Part shown: piece by piece, positions 1-12,136 of the stretch
Layout of the letters: each line of letters begins with the position of its first letter
How positions within the stretch are numbered: the stretch's first letter is position 1
NCBI GenBank assembly: GCA_030248295.1
Contig: JASANH010001354.1
Span: 62,001 to 126,000 of the forward strand
Reading direction: 5' to 3'
Source of the DNA: Mesodorylaimus sp. YZB2_4
Taxonomy: Eukaryota; Nematoda; Enoplea; Dorylaimida; Dorylaimidae
DNA length: 64,000 bases
Notes under the pieces: generated by a model
The model's database searches: none
Seen by the model: the letters and a program-made list of their open reading frames with translations, nothing else
Told to the model about the DNA's origin: nothing
Translations under genes and position numbers: made by a program

Positions 1-330
1 GAATGTGGAACTGTCGTTGATATGTTGCCTACTAATCAAAATGTGGAACTGGTGGAATGCTCAAGTTCATGTTTAGCCATAGCACAAAACTCGGGTATGC
101 ACACTCGAGGCTGAAGAAAACATTTTGCATAAAACAATTTCCCCACCCGCGCTTGCTGGTGTTCGGATGAAGTGGCATCGTATTGCGCGCTCCTGCGAAA
201 CACTGCAATAAATGTGTGTATACGAGTGCATCTGTCAACCAATAGAGCACCTCTGCTTCATTTAGTTGTGCTCATTATTCTCTCTTGTCCGCATTGGAGC
301 CCCTAAAAGCAGTATCATACCAGAATCGGT

Positions 331-3263
331 TTATCTGACATCACTTTCTATTAGCTTACTTCGATTTAAAATAAGGGTCAAAATAAAGGAAAGTAAAGCC
401 AACACTGATAAAGTGGCACAAACTGTTATCCACGTCTTGTCAGTCTGGAAAATTGTTTTTTTAAGGTATGGAGACCATATGAAGTTCACAGCCAGTACCT
501 GAAGAAATAACGTCAGAATACCAATACTCAGGGCAGACAGCGCACTGCCAATATCGGCTATAATGGATGATAATACCAGCAAAATGTAAACATTGCCGAT
601 GTGAGAATATTGAAAAAATAGAGCGTACTGCCCTTGTGCAAATGTGGCCATAAGTGCATGGCCTATGCACAACGTTACTAGGGGCCAGTAAATTGGGCAG
701 TTGAAAAACGGTACTGGCAGAAGAAGAACAATGACTCCTAACAAGCCTAAAATCGATGCAGATGAATTATTGAATTTTTCTCTGATGTTGGCACTAACGT
801 TAGTATCTCACACGGAAATGCGGATTCATGGACGAATCAGTTCGTTTCAATTGGTTCGGTTCCCGGTTCAGTTCGGCATGGCGCACGAAGCAGCTGGTGT
901 CGCTCAACCCTTTAGCAATGGACACGCGAGCCTGTCCCACGCGCTAGTAGCACACAGGCAGCGGAACACTGGGTGCAATGCTGCCAGGTGAAGGGCAAAT
1001 GCCCATTATCTTGGACAATTTTAAGCTATCAGGGCAGGTTTTAGGGCAATCTGAGATTTTCAGGGAATCTTTAGATTTTGGCACTCTGTCTTCTTGTTAG
1101 CCCTCGACAATGCTGTTGCTCCAAAGGGTGTTTTCCATGATGAGAAGCTGGGTGGATTTCGCTGAAGCATTGGAAGTTGTTGGCGCCTTTGAATACTGAT
1201 ATAATATTCAAATGCGCCATGATGGCTCGCTTAGAATATTGTTCGGTGTCTGGGAAGCAGGTTTTTAAAGGGCCTCCTTTTCATGTTTTTTTTTGAGAAG
1301 TTGGGTTTTAGGGTAATCTGAACCTGCATCTTGGGCAATATTGCGTTGCAGACCTGGTAACACCTAGCTCGCTTGAGTCATGCTCCGGCCTTGTGGGAAT
1401 GAAGGTGTGCTTGAGCGAGAACGGTGAGCGTTTTGATGAGAATTTGTGTAATTATTCAGCTTAAAATGTGGCTTGCCTTCATTTTCAATGTTGACGATTT
1501 TCTATGCAGCATACTTTGTGGGGGTAAACTATCACAAATTATGGTCTAAGTTTAGGCTGAATTACACAGGAAAAACCAGTGCTCTTGAGCCAAACCAAAA
1601 GATTCAGAACCGAGAACCGAACCGAAACATAATAGAACCGAGCTGACGAGTCAATGAGTGCGGACAGCCAACACGTGCCATATCCACTCATGCTGCTCTC
1701 ATAAGAGAAGGTGCCAGACTACTCACCAACAGCGGTCATCCAACGCAAATGCTTCACTGTTTCGATTTTCCTGCACTCTATATTGTTGATGTCATATCTA
1801 CTTTTCAGGTAGAAGACACCGAGTACAGCCATAGCATATGCCATAAACGGCGCAAAATCGACCATCCACAGCAATTTGTCTGATATGGCAAATTTAGCAA
1901 CTAGTTTCGAATATGCGAGCCCATAATTTTCCCACAAGCGTAGTCCCGCAAAGCAAGCAAAAGCTGCGAGGAAATGGGCTTTGTTATGTTTCAGGGCTGT
2001 CGAAAAGCCTTGAGGAAACGATGCATTGTGACTCTAGATACGCGTCAAAAGTATTTTAGTCTAAAAAATTTTAAAGCTCTGTATAACGCGCACCTGGCAT
2101 TCGAATTCTTGTTCTTCCATAGCATCCAGAATGTAGCCTTTTTCTTGCCTGCTAATCTGTAGATGTCGTTCAGGATCGCTAGTCGCAGTCAGGACCCAGA
2201 GTGCCATCCACGTGAAGCCAAGTGTAGCTAAAGATTAACTACAGTCTCTCAGCCACTGCCTGACCATATGGAAGACTGCAGACACTCACCACTGACATAA
2301 AACGTCACTGGCCAACCCCCAAAAGTGGCTCTGATTGTAGACAGGATGACGATCGCTGGAGAGCCCAGAATGTGAGACAGGGAGAATCCTAGTAGCATAC
2401 AGTAGGCTAATACTCATTTAAAGTACAGTACCTCTGTTTAGTTAAAATAATTTTCCCACTTTGGGCCCATTTGAAATACTTTCCCCTGGATATTTTGTGA
2501 GATTTTTTCAAAAGTATTCTTGAAACTGGTCAAATATTCCGGCCTTATACTACATACCAATCAAGCACAGTAGAAGTGCTTCTGGCCGTTCATTAGCTGG
2601 TACCCAAGCTTTGGCGATCCTTAGCACATTGGGCAAGACAAAAGCCTAAAAAACTCAATAATGCGTGTCCACAAAAAAAGACAAATCACTGACTTTTGCA
2701 GCTCCTTGTAAAAACCTCGTAGCAAATGTAGGCAACAAACCGAAGAATCCAGCAGTCGGTACGAAAATGGACAATAATGATAATAGTGCCACGGCCGACA
2801 TTAATAACTGTCGAGGAGGCTTGCGTTTGGATACGAAATAAGCTGGGAAGCCAAAAGTAGATGCCCCGAGGTAAAATGAACTGACCAGAATCGATTGCTG
2901 AAATGGTGTCCATTCGAATTTCTCTACAGCAATATCCTGATCAGGACTGGCATCACCAGTGTGTGAGTTGGGTCCACCAGGACGCACGCATTGAAAACTG
3001 GTGTTAGCTTTCTTCCAGCAAGTAGCAGGGTCTGTCACATTAAGCATAAAAGGCAGGGCGATTGGAAAATTGAGTCTTAGCAGCTCCGTGCAAAAAATGC
3101 ATGACGCTAAGAGCAATACGATTTGGATTCTAACATTCGATTTTTGTGGTAAATATGATCCTTGCGTTTCGTAGCTGCGAGACACTTCTTCGCTGGAGTT
3201 GATATTCGCACGCGCGGATTGTGCAGGATTAGACGCAATAACGTAGGCGATCTCGTCCTCCAT
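331..3263 (-). CDS. SLC17-like major facilitator transporter (six exons)
   Basis: I join six exons on the minus strand: 3263-2694, 2645-2558, 2388-2290, 2227-2094, 2033-1727 and 746-331. All phases agree and the total is 538 codons including stop, the usual size of SLC17 (anion/vesicular glutamate/sialin-type) carriers. Visible features are a charged cytoplasmic N-terminus (start MEDEIAYV), TM1 near LLASCIFCTELLRLNF, a long first loop with two Asn-X-Ser/Thr sites and Cys, TM segments ending in RFLQGAAK (family form RxxQGxxEG), then LPNVLRIAKAWVPANERP. The cytoplasmic stretch DPERHLQISRQEKGYIL resembles the family's SPExHPRISxxEKxYI loop. Later exons give more hydrophobic helices. Four introns are 48-66 nt; the last is 980 nt and holds repeats. 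The donor after exon 1 is GTCAGT, weaker than the rest. An in-frame upstream Met at 3314 is an alternative start. The substrate cannot be told; the glutamate transporter motifs are not clearly kept. Confidence 0.82.
747..1726. repeat. Long last intron of the transporter with a degenerate inverted repeat
   Basis: This 980 nt intron contains CGGTTC-rich tracts near 845-875 (plus) and 1600-1640 (minus orientation), which face each other and may be the subterminal repeats of a decayed DNA transposon at about 826-1660. No ORF inside looks real. Element ends and target duplication are not clear. Confidence 0.35.
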
Positions 3264-5795
3264 ATGGACTGACTGCCCACAACGTGGAGTCTTACGTAAC
3301 ACTAACACGCACAATAAGTTACTTCTACTATACTAGGGCAACGCGGGGGGAGACCCAGACTGTACAAGACTGAAGTAGTGTTGACATTACTCCGGGTCTC
3401 TTATCAACCTGTCAATCATGCCAAGAGTTATAATCGGATTGTCTTGAAGAAAAGACTTTAGAAGATGTTTGTTGATGGAAAATGGCCTCATGCAGTAAGT
3501 ATTTGCAGGAATTATTGCCCAAGACCGTAGATTCCAGTGTGCATGGCGATTCTCGATAAACCAGGTCAGTTGTTGAAAAACCAGGTTGGATTTAAGTCAG
3601 TCTGGTTGTACTGCAGGCGCAGAACAACGATAAAATTACATTCGTCTGTTTTTTGAGAAAGATAGAAGTAATTTGGGAGTTAGTAGACGCGTACGGTTTG
3701 CTTCTTGTAATAAAAATGCCCAGTAGAGCACGCTCCCTCGCTCGCCCTACGCTTGTACCCTTGGGGCTTGGGGCCTTGGGGATACACTTTGCTAGGAAAT
3801 GCCAATTTGGGCAGGCTGCTTGTCGGCTGTAGGCGAGCATGAAGAGATGAGACACGTGTTAGGTATATCCTCTCTTCTATCTTGACTTGTCTGATTATCG
3901 CCAAGCGGAACATTCACAAGCTGGCAATAATGGGCGTGTACAGTACATACATGTGTTAAGCATTAACCTATAGAGTGAATAAGCTGCTCAATACACACTA
4001 ATCAGACGCACTAATATTGGAGAAATTAGATTCTGGTGAGAAAGATGGAAGGTATCAAAATTTTGAGCGTTCGACAGATGTTGCGATGGATAAGCACATC
4101 AAATATGAAAAGCACATTTTCACATTTGATCTCCATGTGAAGATTAGCATAGTAGATTGAAACCAGTGCCCTCGTAGGATAGTACGGGACTGTCGGGCGA
4201 TGTTGTGAGATGGTGAGGTACGATCACAATCACGCAGCCTGAGTGTCGACGTTAGTTTATTCTATGCAAGCCAATACGCCGACACTACTAATCGTAAGAC
4301 TCACGCAAAGTAGGATCGGCCACACTCGTCGGTCGGAGGAAAGGGATCATCTGACGGGCCGATGGAGAAGGGTTGGGTTGGGTCTATTTGAAGTGGTCAA
4401 TATTCTAGGTGAATCTGGCGTCTTGATTCGTAATCTACAGGACACCAGTTTCAGATGGTAAACGAGCTACGGCTGCGGCCTGCCCTGATCTATGGAGTCT
4501 CCGTTTAATTATTCTGACTTTTCCAGAGTTGTTTTTCTGGAGCTCGAATATTTCCAGCTTTGAGCAAATGCATAAGTTTCAGCCCAAATTTCTAACGCGT
4601 CGTGTTGATGCGTCAGAGATGCTTAAATCGGGCAAAAGATTAGGTCGCGAGGAGAGACAGGTCCAGATTCGTGAAAAGTGCCAAATGTTCCCACCGTGTG
4701 TCCATAAATTCCAGGTCGAAAACACGTCCCCCCCAATGATCCAGCCAAACTGCCGGGTGGAATCCATGGCGTAAAATACCTTCATACAGAAGGCATTCCG
4801 CATTTTGGCTGAATCTGTTTTTTTAGAACTCGTTGATAGAAGGCGTTGCAGGCATTACCTCCGTTGATGGTTGGGCTTACTGTAGATATAATTCATGAAT
4901 GTACTTTGCAGCGCTTATAATCTGGACTGGTCTGGAAACGGAAGCAATTGTCTCGATCAAAGATGTCAGGAAACAGTATCGTGTCATGGATTTTGAGATG
5001 TGGCACGCGAAAATAAAGCTTTTGCTGCTGTGGTTTTGATTCGCCATTTCATTTTATAGCCGCTTGACGGATTGAGTAGATGCTTGTCAGGAGGGAGAGT
5101 TCTTGTCTTGACTTGCCAGTTTCAAAAAAGCAAAATCATTCATGGGCCCGTCGTCTGTTATGTCACACACACAGAATCCATGAACCAGGAAAGGGACGGC
5201 GCTCAGCAGGCAATAATGTACGTAAGATGAGTGGGCTGACGAGAGCCGCGCTGGGGCTGTTGACAGAAGACAGTGCTCATACAGCAAGTACCTATAGCTG
5301 TCCAAGGTAAGCGCCTCACATGTGTTGTGCCTTGTTCACAGGCCCCTTTGTGTGCAAGGGACGGTGTCCTTGGACTCTCTAGCATATGATTGGCACACAG
5401 TTTTTAAAATGGATATAAAGGCCCGTGAACTTCAGTTTTCGAAAAGTTGGGCCCAGGTTTGACCGCATCATGGAGACCCTGAATATGAAATAAAGGCATC
5501 AGATTCTAGCTGGATCTGTTCTTGCTAATGGCCACGGGCCCGCACCGTAGATGGTACAGCAATTAAGCATATGTTAGTAAACGTCTCCTCATATGCCGCT
5601 ATCTGCTGTATTCCATGCTTTATTAGCTAAAATAGCTCAGTTCTGCGATAAACTTTTGGCGAATTTTTCAGCGGATTTTCAGGACCCTGGCAGCGAGTTT
5701 TAAATTTTGCATCTGGCAACGCTGCTGCGGTGCGGTCGAGTAGTCGTTGGTCTATTTCTACGGTTTCTCTTACGGCTGGTGCATTATTGTCCAAA
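3264..5795. other. Intergenic, no gene recognised
   Basis: About 2.5 kb between the divergent transporter and zinc-finger loci. Open frames on both strands are short, lack family motifs and lack consistent splice partners. I see no confident repeat structure, although TACAGTA/TACTGTA words occur near 3945 and 4878. Confidence 0.5.
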
Positions 5796-6309
5796 ATGGA
5801 AAACGTGGAAATTTATTTCTGTCATGACTGTCACGCATTGGGCATTGATGGAAATATTTATGCGTCAGCGGAAAGTGATTGTGCTAAAAAAGTTGAGTTT
5901 CATGTTATATTCCATCGTTTGCAACTCGAACGCATTTTTGGTGCCTGCGAAGGCGATCAGAAAACGAGCGATAATAATAAGAAGTCAGTCACTTTTGGAT
6001 GTTACTTTTCCCCAAAAATTTAAAGATCAATCGAATAAGTCCAAAGGAGAAAACTCGCCGAGGAGGTAAGTGCTTGTAAAAGTTCAGGTGCAATCTGGGA
6101 GCAGGCCATCAATTTTCGAGTGCACATTCTTCGTAATATGCATAAATCCTGGGTCGGCGTTCGTGTTTGTGCTTTGGTCACCCCACGGATGTTTACTTGA
6201 GCTTTTGCCAAACGATCAGCCAGCCTACAGTAAGCCTACAACAGCCCAAACCCTCAGTCAAGCTCTCAGGAAAAAGCCAGACTATAATATCGCTGGGGAA
6301 CCGAATCCC

Positions 6310-6660
6310 GAGAGTGCCCCATGGGCGGCGGTGGTGCAGGCGGTTCGACATTCGTCTCTCCGTCTTGCTTGGGAGAGAGTGGCTGGACTCGCCCTGGGGT
6401 TGATCCAAGTGATGAAGGTCGGTTTGCGAACCATCAACCCCGCTGATCTTGCACGCCAGGCCGTGAGTGGCTCACCCTGTATGTAGCGTCGAGGTGCTTT
6501 GAGTGGAGAGACGGACGCCAAACGAGAAGACAGTCTCGGCTGTCGAACATCGACATATTTCACACCCCACCCGCCATCCTGGACAGGATCCAGGATGCCC
6601 TCGCGTGGAGGTGCTTCTAGTGGAGAAAACAGAGGGAAGCTGGGTGAGAGCTGGTCCTCA
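6310..6660 (+). repeat. tRNA-derived SINE, copy 1
   Basis: Lies in an intron of the zinc-finger pseudogene. The body shares blocks with the copy at 22850-23130 (which is on the minus strand), such as CTTGCACGCCAGG, GTGGCTCACCC and GACGGACGCCAAACGAG. The head GTGGTGCAGGCGG looks like an A box and GGTTTGCGAACC sits where a B box would be. Confidence 0.5.
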
Positions 6661-7035
6661 AGGGTCTCTCTTATCTTATGACTGCTGGCCGGCTAGAGGC
6701 AAAACGGAATGGAAGTCCCAAGGGATAACTGGGGCGGCGCGGGGCCCAACCCAAAAATGTTTTTACCGTGCCGCTTAGCCTGTGCGATTATCTTGTATGT
6801 ACTGTATATCGGCATTCCGATGGTACGATCAGTTTGAATGCTTATTGTCGTTTGGTATTGGCAAATCGGATCAAAAATGGCAAGGCCATGTGCGCTTTGT
6901 GGGAGGAAGCCAAAGTGGCCGCGACTAATTCTATTATTCACCCCCGAAATGTTATTCGCAATGCTCGACATCATTACGGCGAAAAGCTATTCGCCTGCCG
7001 TCATTGCTAGTATGAATCGGCAAATAAACACGAGA

Positions 7036-7104
7036 TGAAAATTCATTTGCCAGTATGAATCGGCAAATAAACACGAGATGAAAATTCATTTGCGGAGAAT
7101 TCAC
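7036..7104 (+). repeat. 43-bp tandem duplication breaking the zinc-finger frame
   Basis: The 43-bp unit starting with AGTATGAATCGGCAAATAAA occurs twice in a row (about 7009-7051 and 7052-7094). The copies differ at the first base, which makes TAG in the first and CAG in the second. One copy keeps the finger open into LRRIHKIAA; two copies shift the frame. Boundaries are approximate. Confidence 0.75.
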
Positions 7105-7789
7105 AAGATCGCCGCTCAAAAGGAAGACTTTGTCGATATATCGTCCAGCCATTTGAAAGAAATTCGAGATATGATCACGCGCTGTTTCGGGCAGCCCTCA
7201 AAGTCGATTGAAAAGAAAAAGGGGTAAGTATTGTTTCAAATATCTTCTCGCAGATTGCCTAGTCCTAAGATAAGTTTCTAAAGATAAGTTTACTGTACTC
7301 CCATAAGTAAGAAAAAAAAAGTTTCAGCTCCGTGACCAAGCCGAAACCAAAATGTGCGTCTCGGAAAGCAAAGTCGATTCAGCCGGTCGTAATTCCAGGC
7401 CGATATCGCCGTAAACTTAGCAAGCAGAGAAAAGCTAGGAATAACGCCAGGTACATCGCGGGACTGTAGCGCTCGTTTGGGATTCCGATTTCGGTCGGGA
7501 TTTTCCCTCCCAAATTCGATCCCGATCCCAATCCCAATAAAAAATAATCGGGATTGAATGTTGTGGAGATGTTTTAGAAGGGGAATGGGAGAGGAAGCTA
7601 ATATTCCAGAAGGGGAAGCTGGAGAAACTTCGACGGATAATTGAACTGATAATGAGGAAGTGAGGGATTTGTTTGCAAATTGGTGATTGCTTCTCCAATT
7701 TTTGCTCGCCTTATTTTGAGTGCAATGATAAATACTGCACTAAAAATTATCAAAGAAATAGAATTTTTTTGGCTCTATGTAATTGCTAG

Positions 7790-8265
7790 TAGTGTTCGGC
7801 CAAGGATGACTTTTTTCGAGGTCGAGGTCGAGGTCCGATTCTTTCGACCCGAGGTCGAGGTCGAGGTCGGGGTTGGCAGTCGAGGTTGGGTCTAGGTCGA
7901 GGTCGAGGCTCGAGGTTTTTGCTAATAGTCCCTGACTTAAATCTGTAATGCTTCCTTCAAGTTTGTGTGAATTTCCATTCTTTTCTGACTGTATCTTCAA
8001 GAGACAACTCACCCACTGGCATAAAAGACAAGGGATATGGGCGAAGCAGTCCTACACAGTGATTTAATTAAGCTAGCAGCAAAATTGCGCAAATTTTTGC
8101 GTGCGAGGCACAGGCACACTTGTGCGTCCAGTCTTCAAATTGGGAAACAGCTTATTGATTCCATCTTGCTTGTGAACCTCGAACCTCGGCCGTTTTTCCT
8201 CGAGGTCGAGTGTGGCCAACCTCGGCCGAGGTCGAGGTCGAGGTCAAGGCCTCGGCCGAACACTA
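7790..8265. mobile_element. hAT-like MITE with 8-bp target duplication
   Basis: The ends are TAGTGTTCGGCC at 7790 and its inverse GGCCGAACACTA ending at 8265. The 8 bases outside are ATTGCTAG on the left and ATTGATAG on the right (7 of 8 match), the size expected for hAT. Subterminal regions are packed with GAGGTC repeats (7818-7913 and 8190-8250). No transposase is present, so it is non-autonomous. Confidence 0.75.
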
Positions 8266-8298
8266 ATTGATAGCTACCCAGGAAACATTGTAAGTCAT

Positions 8299-8640
8299 CT
8301 ACAGCCCAGCATCGACCGATTCGCCGATCCGACTGCTGGATCAGCCGGATCGGTAACTAAGATTTTGTGCGCTTTATCTGCTGTAAAATGATAAATTGTG
8401 GCATATTATGATCATGAAATCCCATTTTTTTCTCACTAAGCATTTAATCCCACTTTTGGACGCTGATTAATTCTCCTGTGTCCTTTAAAGTGGTTACAGG
8501 GAGTGACAGCGAGGAACCATAGCGGGTTAATGAGGACGTAGTGTCAAACACGTTATCCCCATCTATCTTTTATTTTTTGAAGCGGATCGGATCAGGATCA
8601 GGATCCAGGCCCAGGGTCGGATCGGTCGATGCTGGTCTAG
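8299..8640. mobile_element. Short inverted-repeat element rich in GATCCG
   Basis: The left end has CAGCATCGACCGAT at about 8307 and the right end has its inverse ending near 8633, with GGATCAGGATCAGG-type repeats inside. Related GATCCCGATCC tracts occur at 7500-7540, 8690-8720, 53650-53680 and 54480-54520. Target duplication is unclear. Confidence 0.5.
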
Positions 8641-10112
8641 AGCCAATAACAAAGCGAGAAAAAGCGCTTTTTAAAAATCCCGATCCTGGTCAGGATTGAT
8701 CGAGTCCCGATCCTAGTCCTCAAAGAACGCTGCACGATTGGCGGCTGGAATTTCAAGGCGATTTATGCTAAAGCTTTTCCCTTTCGCCTTTCTCTTTTCC
8801 TTTTCCCCTTTAATGATCCTGATTAACTCTTTGCGTTTCTGATGTCAGGTCCGATCCAAGCCGTCGATTTCGATCCGCTGCTACGATTCGAAAGCGGCAA
8901 CAATCGCGGACAACCAACGTTGATTTAATGAGAGCGAAGAATCACATGTTTCAGATGTGCAGAAAATTAATCCAGGATCGTGACAATCCAGAAACAATAA
9001 CGTGCCGTCTTTGCTCGAATGACATATGTACAGTGCACTTATCGTCAAGCGTGCGGCACAAGTATCAAAAGTCAGCCGGTCACTCGTCATGTTCATTCCA
9101 TTCATTTGAAGAAGCCCATACTCCAATGTCGTCGCTGCTCCGAACAATTCTTCAGCTATTGGTGCTTGAAAAATCATTTGATGGCGACTCATGAAGTTAG
9201 CTCAATTTCTGGGCAATACGAACATCGATTGAATGATTTGTTTTTACGAAATGAACACCTTGCTTATTGAATGTTTTGGCCAACACGACGTCGGGAAGTC
9301 GAGTGTGCAGGACGGCAATCAGATTCAAAACAAGGCTTCGCGAAAGAATCAGTGTGAAATATGCTCGTTCGCAACCGCCCACGCCCTGCTTATGAAAAGA
9401 CACGTGGCCGTAATGCATTGTGGTCAGTGAGTACACCGCGCAGGATTGCCTCTGACCTGGAAAAACCTAAGCTTTGGAAACGCCTTGAAAGTCGGTAGGA
9501 ATCATGTCGATGCGCAGTCAAAGTGTGCGCTGTGTTATTTAAATCTTGTTGCTAACTTTTTCGTTTTGGTCACTAATTTTTTGTAGGAAACCCGAAAATA
9601 CAGTAGTGGTAATTCGTGCAAAGGATGTTGCGGCAAAGGCGTAGAGGTCGGACGTGTTCTGTTGTGTACTGTATTGTTATGTGCGCCTTTTATGACTAGG
9701 CGACATCATGATTTGTACTGCATGAATGTAGCAGGACCACTGTCTCATCGTCAGTTCTCATCAGTGACTTCCAAATGTTTTGATGACATCGCAATACTGT
9801 CTTCTATCTTGTGCTGGGTGGATGTCACCCTGTGTCTATTTGGGCGTGCGTGCCAGTTTTTGTTTAGCGAACTGCACGCATGATGTAAGTCTTCAGTGGG
9901 CATTATGTGGTTATGTGGGGTAGTCGAATTCGATGTTTCTAACAACTGTGTGAGCTTGTCATACTGTAGCCTTCGGTGAATGATACACAATATATGAAAA
10001 CACCAAGTAATAGAGCATGCACTTTTTGCTCCAGTCATTTTAGTGTAGTCCGGGCTAAAGAAACGGCCATGATGGCCACCCACAGGCGGCCTTAGCGCGC
10101 ATACTTCGATTG

Positions 10113-10645
10113 CAGTCGAGTCCACTTATAGTCACACTGGATAATGTCACAGTCCGGTTATTATCACAGGTTTTCGAAGCCCCGAATTTTTCCCCTATAC
10201 TTTGTGTGCATTTTGAGTTCGCCTCTTATCACACTGAATTTGGCTTAGTCCGTTTATTGTCACATAAATTTCTTGGTCAAGCGGAATAAGCATGAGAAAA
10301 GCGTCACATTTACACTCTTGGCAGTCTTGAGTAAATGCAAAATCGTCAAAAACTAGGATTTTTCTCAAGAAAACGCTTGCATGAAAGCGCATGGCACCTT
10401 TTTGCTTCAGCTTTGATCTAACTTATCCTCATAATTTTGATTGCTTTGGTCACAAGAGCTTTTAAAAAAGCGTTACGTCTTTTAAATCGCAAACGATACA
10501 TGAAAATGATACGAAATGGCGATATAACGCATAAAAGTAAAGTTTTGGCCATTTTAGAGTGTGCTTCGGTCTTAGTCACGGTCCGGATATTGTCACATTT
10601 TCTTCCCGTCTGAAGCTGGTGGGTGATACTAAGCGGACTCGACTG
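10113..10645. mobile_element. pogo/Tc1-like MITE
   Basis: The left end reads CAGTCGAGTCCACTTATAGT and the right end is the inverse of CAGTCGAGTCCGCTTAGTAT. CAGTCGA.. starts are typical of pogo/Tigger-type elements. TATTGTCACA and related GTCACA motifs recur inside both ends. The right flank begins TA as expected; the left flank is TG, so the target duplication is decayed or absent. No full transposase. Confidence 0.65.
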
Positions 10646-11056
10646 TATATCCATTTTAAACTGATATGTGGGAAGGTACCGACCCGTTTAGAAAAAATAC
10701 CAGCGGTCAGCCCAGGAATGACCACGTTTATGAAAATATTTTGACCCCATTTACTAAATATGTGAATTCGAGCAAATCCCGTATCCCATGAAGGGACACC
10801 CTTTCAAAGCGCGCTCAGGATCCTACTTCCACATGGCGTCACGTGGAAAGCATGATAACAGGGTGGAAGCTATGGCACAGGTCGTTGGCCCGGGTCACTC
10901 GAATAATGACAGCGAAGAAGTAATGAAGCCTTTGAGGTAACCCATTCTGACGACATAAAGGGACTGTGCTCCGTAGTTTTGCCAGGATATTCTTGCGCTT
11001 CGGATGTACTGTGCTCTGTTGTGTGAACGTGCGACAAATACTGTATTGTACGCTCA

Positions 11057-11710
11057 TGTGACGGCGGGTTCGGGAAGCGAGCGGTCCAAGGACTTCAATA
11101 GCCCGAGCCTGATAGAGAGGTTTATCCCTGCAGAGTATCGACCATTAAGACCCCGACTCCTACAACAATCCCTCGGGCGCCTCCCAAGGGTGCCTGCAAC
11201 TGCGCTGTGCAATAATACACTAGCCCGGCTGCTGGTCGAATGCACCCGGTCTAAAGATGCCTACGCTGACGAATAAGTCCGATGTCGATGGCGTAGCAAA
11301 GACTAAAGTCGACATAAGAGGATCCTTTACGAAGCACAACAAGGCACGACGATGTCTCAACAGTCCTAGATCTTACCCTAAGACAAATCCGCAGATAAAC
11401 CAAGTACCTGCCTTGCAGTCAACGCCTGGACTCTTCCAGTATGAACCAAAGGAAACGACGACGGCAGAGGCCCTTTGAGAGTATGCTCTCCCTGGCACTC
11501 ACCACAGATCTGACGAATGGGTTGGACAAATACGAAGCCACAAATTCAAAGCACACTTAGATGGAAACAAATCGAGCGAACGAAAGCAAGGGAGAGCAAT
11601 ATAGTCTCTCCCAGCGGTATGTTCTTATGTTGCCCTGGCTCCTCGCCATCGAGTCAACTGCCCTAGCCGCACCCCTGAGAATTCTGGGCGCCCCCAAACG
11701 GCAAGTCACA
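11057..11710 (-). mobile_element. Solo LTR, same family as 27894-28570
   Basis: Read on the minus strand it starts TGTGACTTGCCG and ends CCCGCCGTCACA, a TG..CA unit with 6-bp inverted ends. It aligns in reverse along almost its whole length with 27894-28570, sharing blocks such as TTGCAGGCACCCTTGGGAGG, GATACTCTGCAGG and CAGCGTAGGCATC. No internal region adjoins it, so it is probably a solo LTR. Flanking 5-mers do not match. Confidence 0.7.
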
Positions 11711-12136
11711 ACGATTGTCCAGGAATCATGCTCGACGTGACAAGCTTCCAATCTCTATTTACTATGCTTGATCGAAGCCGGTTCAGCTGCGTCAATTTCA
11801 CGTATCGCCTACTCCAACGTCCACAGCGGCAGCGCTTACCAGTTCCCGATCACAACCACATCCATGTCGCTAAAAATGCACAGCTGTAGGTGCTGTAAAG
11901 TACAGTTTACCGATTAGAAAAGCCGTCTTTGCCAGTATAAATGAAGTCCAAGACGCCTGCTAAATCAGAATTTAATCGAGCATTGCAGAGAACATTCACA
12001 TTCCAAATTACCGCCTCAAGAAGTTTGAATTTGCTTTCACTCGTTGAACTTATGTGCTGTATAAACCAGAACACATGCAAAAAATCTTCGTGGGTATGAA
12101 GGATTTTGGATGACTAGCTTAGATAGCTGTGCTTTC

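Larger units (their letters stand above)
5796..9644 (+). pseudogene. Broken C2H2 zinc-finger gene with conserved splice sites
   Basis: Pieces in order: exon 1 from ATG 5796 to a donor at about 6066; exon 2 about 6780-7207 (donor GTAAGT); exon 3 7328-7450; exon 4 8850-9426 (donor GTGAGT); exon 5 9587-9644 with stop TAG. Phases across the exon 2-3, 3-4 and 4-5 junctions fit. C2H2 remnants include GEKLFACRHC followed by a His pair, ILQCRRCSEQFFSYWCLKNH and NQCEICSFATAHALLMKRH. The frame is broken at least four times: in exon 1 before the donor, in exon 2 by a 43-bp tandem duplication that brings a TAG, and twice in exon 4. Neighbouring genes read cleanly through many exons, so decay is likelier than poor sequence overall. 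The intron between exons 3 and 4 carries MITEs. If alive, the product would be a nuclear DNA-binding protein. Confidence 0.55.
9645..12136. other. Gap between zinc-finger pseudogene and cyclase receptor
   Basis: Holds the pogo-like element (10113-10645) and an inverted solo LTR (11057-11710). The rest shows no supported gene. On the minus strand an ATTAAA near 11976 could serve as polyadenylation signal for the cyclase receptor, about 160 nt after its stop. Confidence 0.5.

Noticed and set aside
701..991. Plus-strand frame across the transporter's last intron
   Set aside because: It overlaps the antisense of a coding exon and intron repeats and has no motif.
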